Made by a program: the position numbers and the translations under genes | Shown here: piece by piece, positions 42,621 through 44,891 of the stretch | Numbering within the stretch: the first letter of the stretch is position 1 | Layout of the letters: each line of letters begins with the position of its first letter | The notes under the pieces: model-generated | The model's database searches: none | The model's input: the letters and a program-made list of their open reading frames with translations, nothing else | Told to the model about the DNA's origin: nothing | Source of the DNA: Oscillospiraceae bacterium | GTDB lineage: Bacteria > Bacillota_A > Clostridia > Oscillospirales > Oscillospiraceae | Assembly (NCBI GenBank): GCA_017540945.1 | Contig: JAFYAB010000139.1 | Location: forward strand, 1 to 44,891 | Direction of reading: 5' to 3' | DNA length: 44,891 nt

Positions 42621-43161
42621 CAGCACAGTTACACTAAAAGACGGCAGAGCCTGTATCCTCCGGAACGGGACGGCATCGGACGGGCAGGCACTCCTTGACG
42701 TTTTTAACCTGACACACGAGCAGACGGATTTTCTTCTTACTTACCCCGAAGAACACCGCTATACGGCTCAGCAGGAAGCGGATTTTCTGCAGGAGAAAAC
42801 GGATAGCGCCGATGAGATCGAGCTTCTAGCGGAGCTGGACAGAAAAGTTGTAGGCAGTGCCGGAATCGGCTGTATTGGCCGAAAAGAAAAGATCCGGCAC
42901 CGTGCAGAGTTTGGCATCAGTGTGGATCAGGCCTGCTGGGGTCTCGGCATCGGACGTGCACTGACAGAAGCTTGCATCGAATGCGCAAAAAAAGCGGGAT
43001 ATATCCAGTTGGAACTGGAAGTGGTGGCAGAGAACAAATCCGCCATAGCCCTGTATGAGAGCGTGGGCTTTGAAGAATATGGCAGAAACCCCAAGGGCTT
43101 CCGCTCCCGCTTTACCGGTTGGCAGGAGATCGTGCTCATGCGGCTGGATATGGAAAGGTAA
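42610..43161 (+). CDS. GNAT acetyltransferase
   Basis: The 183-residue protein is a complete GNAT. It opens with a typical LKDGRACILRNGTASDGQALL, has the core HRAEFGISVDQACWGLGIGRALTEACIECAKK with acetyl-CoA loop WGLGIGRA, and then LELEVVAENKSAIALYESVGFEEYG. It resembles YhhY/PhiKZ-style ribosomal or small-molecule acetyltransferases in Firmicutes; the acceptor is unknown. ATG 42610 follows AAAGGAAGGG inside the 3' end of the truncated GNAT. Confidence 0.9.
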   Translation: MEYNSTVTLKDGRACILRNGTASDGQALLDVFNLTHEQTDFLLTYPEEHRYTAQQEADFLQEKTDSADEIELLAELDRKVVGSAGIGCIGRKEKIRHRAEFGISVDQACWGLGIGRALTEACIECAKKAGYIQLELEVVAENKSAIALYESVGFEEYGRNPKGFRSRFTGWQEIVLMRLDMER

Positions 43162-43215
43162 GCGAATGGAGCATATTGATATCAGTTGTGCGAATCATAC
43201 TGTGAGGTGCTGATT

Positions 43216-43848
43216 ATGGCGTTTGATTTCAAAAAAGAGTACAAAGAATTCTACATGCCGAAGAATAAACCCGGCATCGTAACCGTGCCGTCCATGAATT
43301 TTATTGCAGTCCGGGGACAGGGCGATCCTAATCAGGAGGATGGCGCGTACAAGCAGTCCATCGGGCTGCTGTACGGCATCGCCTTCACCATCAAGATGAG
43401 TAAAATGGGGGATCATCGCATCGACGGGTATTTTGATTACGTCGTTCCTCCGCTGGAAGGTTTTTGGTGGCAGGACGGTATTCAGGGCATTGACTATGCA
43501 CACAAAGATGCCTTTCGGTGGATCTCCGTGATTCGTCTGCCCGATTTCGTGACCGCAGATGATTTTGCGTGGGCCGTCGAGGAAGCGACAAGAAAAAAGA
43601 AGACAGACTTCTCGAAGGCAGAGTACCTGACCTATGACGAGGGGCTGTGCGTTCAATGCATGCATGTAGGTTCCTATGACGATGAACCCGCTTCGGTTGC
43701 CCGGATGCATTCGTACATGGAGACACAGGGATATGTTCTGGACATAACAAGTCAGAGAATGCACCATGAGATTTATCTGAGCGACGCAAGAAAAACGGCG
43801 CCGGGAAAGCTGAAAACTGTGATTCGACACCCGATCCGAAAGGCATAG
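43216..43848 (+). CDS. GyrI-like domain protein (second, longer type)
   Basis: The protein has 210 residues from ATG 43216 (MAFDFKKEYKEFYMPKNKPGIVTVPSMNFIAVRGQGDPN), behind GTGAGG. This is the longer cytosolic GyrI-like form common in clostridia, with the aromatic EGFWWQDG and RWISVIRLPDFVT segments and an ending HHEIYLSDARKTAPGKLKTVIRHPI. It is proposed to bind or hydrolyse small hydrophobic molecules; no DNA-binding part is present. It is the last intact gene of the plus-strand island. Confidence 0.88.
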   Translation: MAFDFKKEYKEFYMPKNKPGIVTVPSMNFIAVRGQGDPNQEDGAYKQSIGLLYGIAFTIKMSKMGDHRIDGYFDYVVPPLEGFWWQDGIQGIDYAHKDAFRWISVIRLPDFVTADDFAWAVEEATRKKKTDFSKAEYLTYDEGLCVQCMHVGSYDDEPASVARMHSYMETQGYVLDITSQRMHHEIYLSDARKTAPGKLKTVIRHPIRKA

Positions 43849-43967
43849 CGGCAGGACAGATTTGAGCAGGAAATGACAGGACAATCTCCGCTTTATCAGA
43901 TACAATGATATATTATTGTGGTCAATCAGTGATTTTATGCTTTTTATTATTTTGATCCCAATGGCGG

Positions 43968-44413
43968 CCGAACCTGGTGTTACATGGGCAGGGCCTCCAT
44001 TTGCCGGTGTTTGCCCCGGCAAAGCCGGTCTCCGGCGCTGTCGTTCGCAGTGTATCCATGTTCTCCGGCGGCTGTTGTGGTCAGATATGTGGTCGTAGCA
44101 GCACGCTCCCGCGGGCCCGGCAAAATCGCCGTCCCGCGGGAGCGTTTGTATCGTAACTCTGATTGCCAGATAAGTCAAGTTATTCTTTCCGGCCAGGCGC
44201 CGCAGCTTCCCCATCTGTCATTCTGAGCGGAGCGAAGAATCCGTATTTTACCCCGATCAATTTTTGCGCCGCATTAGACAAAGAGTCCCGGAATTCCCGC
44301 AGGGGGTAGTTAGGCTCCTTTGCTGAAAGGATTCAGGATTACAATTCCTTTTCCCAATACCGCTCCGCGTATTCCCGGTAGCCGTGCTTGGCATAGAAAG
44401 CGTAGGATTCAAA
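43968..44413. repeat. Dispersed repeat, copy 2, continuous with an intact acetyltransferase gene
   Basis: This block matches 24120-24598 in the same orientation. It includes a perfect 13-bp inverted repeat (44103-44115/44133-44145) and a clean CTGAGCGGAGCGAAGAATCC motif (44224-44243). Its right part runs into the 3' end of the minus-strand GNAT gene. The stretch 43,849-44,338 holds this repeat and no gene that I can support. Copy 2 looks like the source arrangement because the gene is intact here. Confidence 0.85.
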
Positions 44414-44776
44414 CCACTGCTCCCTGGGCTCTCCCAGGTGGACTCTAGAAAGCCGGATGCCCTGACGGCCCATTTCCGCCTCTGCCGTTTCCAGCAGAGC
44501 GCTGCCGATGCCCTTCCGCTTTTCCGAGGCCTTTACGTAGAGCCGGTGCAGGAAGGCCTCCTCCGTGCCGGGGATTCTGGAGAAGCCCACGCAGCCAATC
44601 ACCCGGTCCCTCTCGTCCAGGGCCAGCCAGAAGCCGTCGCCCCGGTCCAGATAGTTCCCGGGCACGTCCAGCAGATCCTCGTTCAGCCGCGGCACCCGCC
44701 CCAGGGCGTCCTTCGCCTGCAGCACCATGAAGATCATGTCATCCCGATACCGGGCGTCATAGGGAATGATCTTCAT
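44339..44776 (-). CDS. GNAT acetyltransferase associated with the dispersed repeat
   Basis: The protein has 145 residues from ATG 44776 (MKIIPYDARYRDDM); an upstream in-frame start at 44800 is possible but would overlap the preceding gene's end. The GNAT core is LHRLYVKASEKRKGIGSALLETAEAEMGRQG, with acetyl-CoA loop KRKGIGSA, then FYAKHGYREYAERYWEKEL. The last 25 codons also occur, detached, at 24525-24598. The start lies one base after the stop of a CPBP-type membrane protein gene, so the two are co-translated. Confidence 0.9.
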   Translation of the reverse strand: MKIIPYDARYRDDMIFMVLQAKDALGRVPRLNEDLLDVPGNYLDRGDGFWLALDERDRVIGCVGFSRIPGTEEAFLHRLYVKASEKRKGIGSALLETAEAEMGRQGIRLSRVHLGEPREQWFESYAFYAKHGYREYAERYWEKEL

Positions 44777-44777
44777 A

Positions 44778-44891
44778 TTATCCGAACAGAACCGGAACAA
44801 GGAAGAATCCGATCATATTATTCAGGAAATGCGGAACGAAGCTGATCAGACAGTTTCCGGTCTTGCGGTACAGAATTGCAAAAAGGATCGC
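44778..44891 (-). CDS. C-terminal end of a CPBP-family (CAAX-type) membrane protease, 5' end outside window
   Basis: On the minus strand the last 37 codons enter from the right edge and stop at 44778-44780. They read AILYRKTGNCLISFVPHFLNN, followed by the hydrophobic MIGFFLVPVLFG. The YRKTGN...HFLNN pattern is the final conserved motif (His-x3-Asn) of CPBP/CAAX intramembrane proteases. The single-base gap to the GNAT start suggests one transcript. Confidence 0.7.
   Translation of the reverse strand, partial: AILFAILYRKTGNCLISFVPHFLNNMIGFFLVPVLFG

Noticed and set aside
34446..43848. Integron cassette array
   Set aside because: No attC-like imperfect palindromes recur between the genes and no integrase is present; several genes overlap rather than being separate cassettes.
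44103..44145. GC-rich inverted repeat in the dispersed repeat as a terminator
   Set aside because: No T-run follows on either strand and it lies nearly 200 bases from the nearest gene end; it is treated as part of the repeat.

Overview
The window looks like a chromosomal stretch of a GC-rich anaerobic Firmicute, probably a Clostridia/Oscillospirales gut-type bacterium. This is an inference. It rests on strong GGAGG ribosome sites, a Gram-positive PrgI/VirB4-type ATPase, SpoIIE-type phosphatases, an AmmeMemoRadiSam module and the general style of the proteins. No rRNA, tRNA or CRISPR array was seen.

Region 1 (1-20,200, + strand) is one tightly packed operon ending at a clear terminator. It begins with the 3' end of a gene for a protein made of 21-residue repeats. 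Next come a PrgI-like/VirB4-like fusion ATPase with its own repeat tail and a 2,457-residue secreted protein with repeated N-terminal modules and a Thr/Pro tail. A membrane-anchored protein, a STAS anti-sigma-factor antagonist and two tandem paralogues follow; each paralogue is an extracellular beta-propeller sensor joined through one membrane helix to a PP2C/SpoIIE phosphatase. The layout suggests a surface or secretion apparatus related to type IV secretion, controlled by a partner switch that reads an extracellular signal. I do not recognise it as a described system.

Region 2 (20,200-24,840) holds an N-terminally truncated HAD phosphatase, a compact hairpin-rich element with imperfect terminal inverted repeats, a 720-residue protein of unknown function on the minus strand, and a dispersed intergenic repeat that carries the last codons of an acetyltransferase gene.

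Region 3 (24,840-30,330, minus strand) encodes AmrS, a Memo-AMMECR1 fusion (AmrB-AmrA), a frameshifted small gene, an MBL-fold hydrolase, a flavodoxin and a D-aminoacylase-type amidohydrolase. Behind the last gene (30,395-31,170) lie fossils of a mobile element, including the C-terminus of a RecD-like helicase.

Region 4 (31,200-43,850, + strand) starts with a short UvrA-family protein. It continues as a long row of small, mostly stand-alone enzymes: methyltransferase, Nudix, TIGR04076, phosphodiesterase, PNPOx-like, TetR with a perfect operator, GNATs, VOC, GyrI-like, isochorismatase, lipoprotein and HAD nucleotidase-like. Several are cut or fused at their ends (a GNAT fused to a kinase P-loop stub, an 11-codon stub, a GNAT lacking its N-terminus), so the row appears to be a recombination-prone accessory island.

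Region 5 (43,850-44,891) has a second copy of the dispersed repeat, attached to the intact acetyltransferase gene and the end of a CPBP membrane protease gene.
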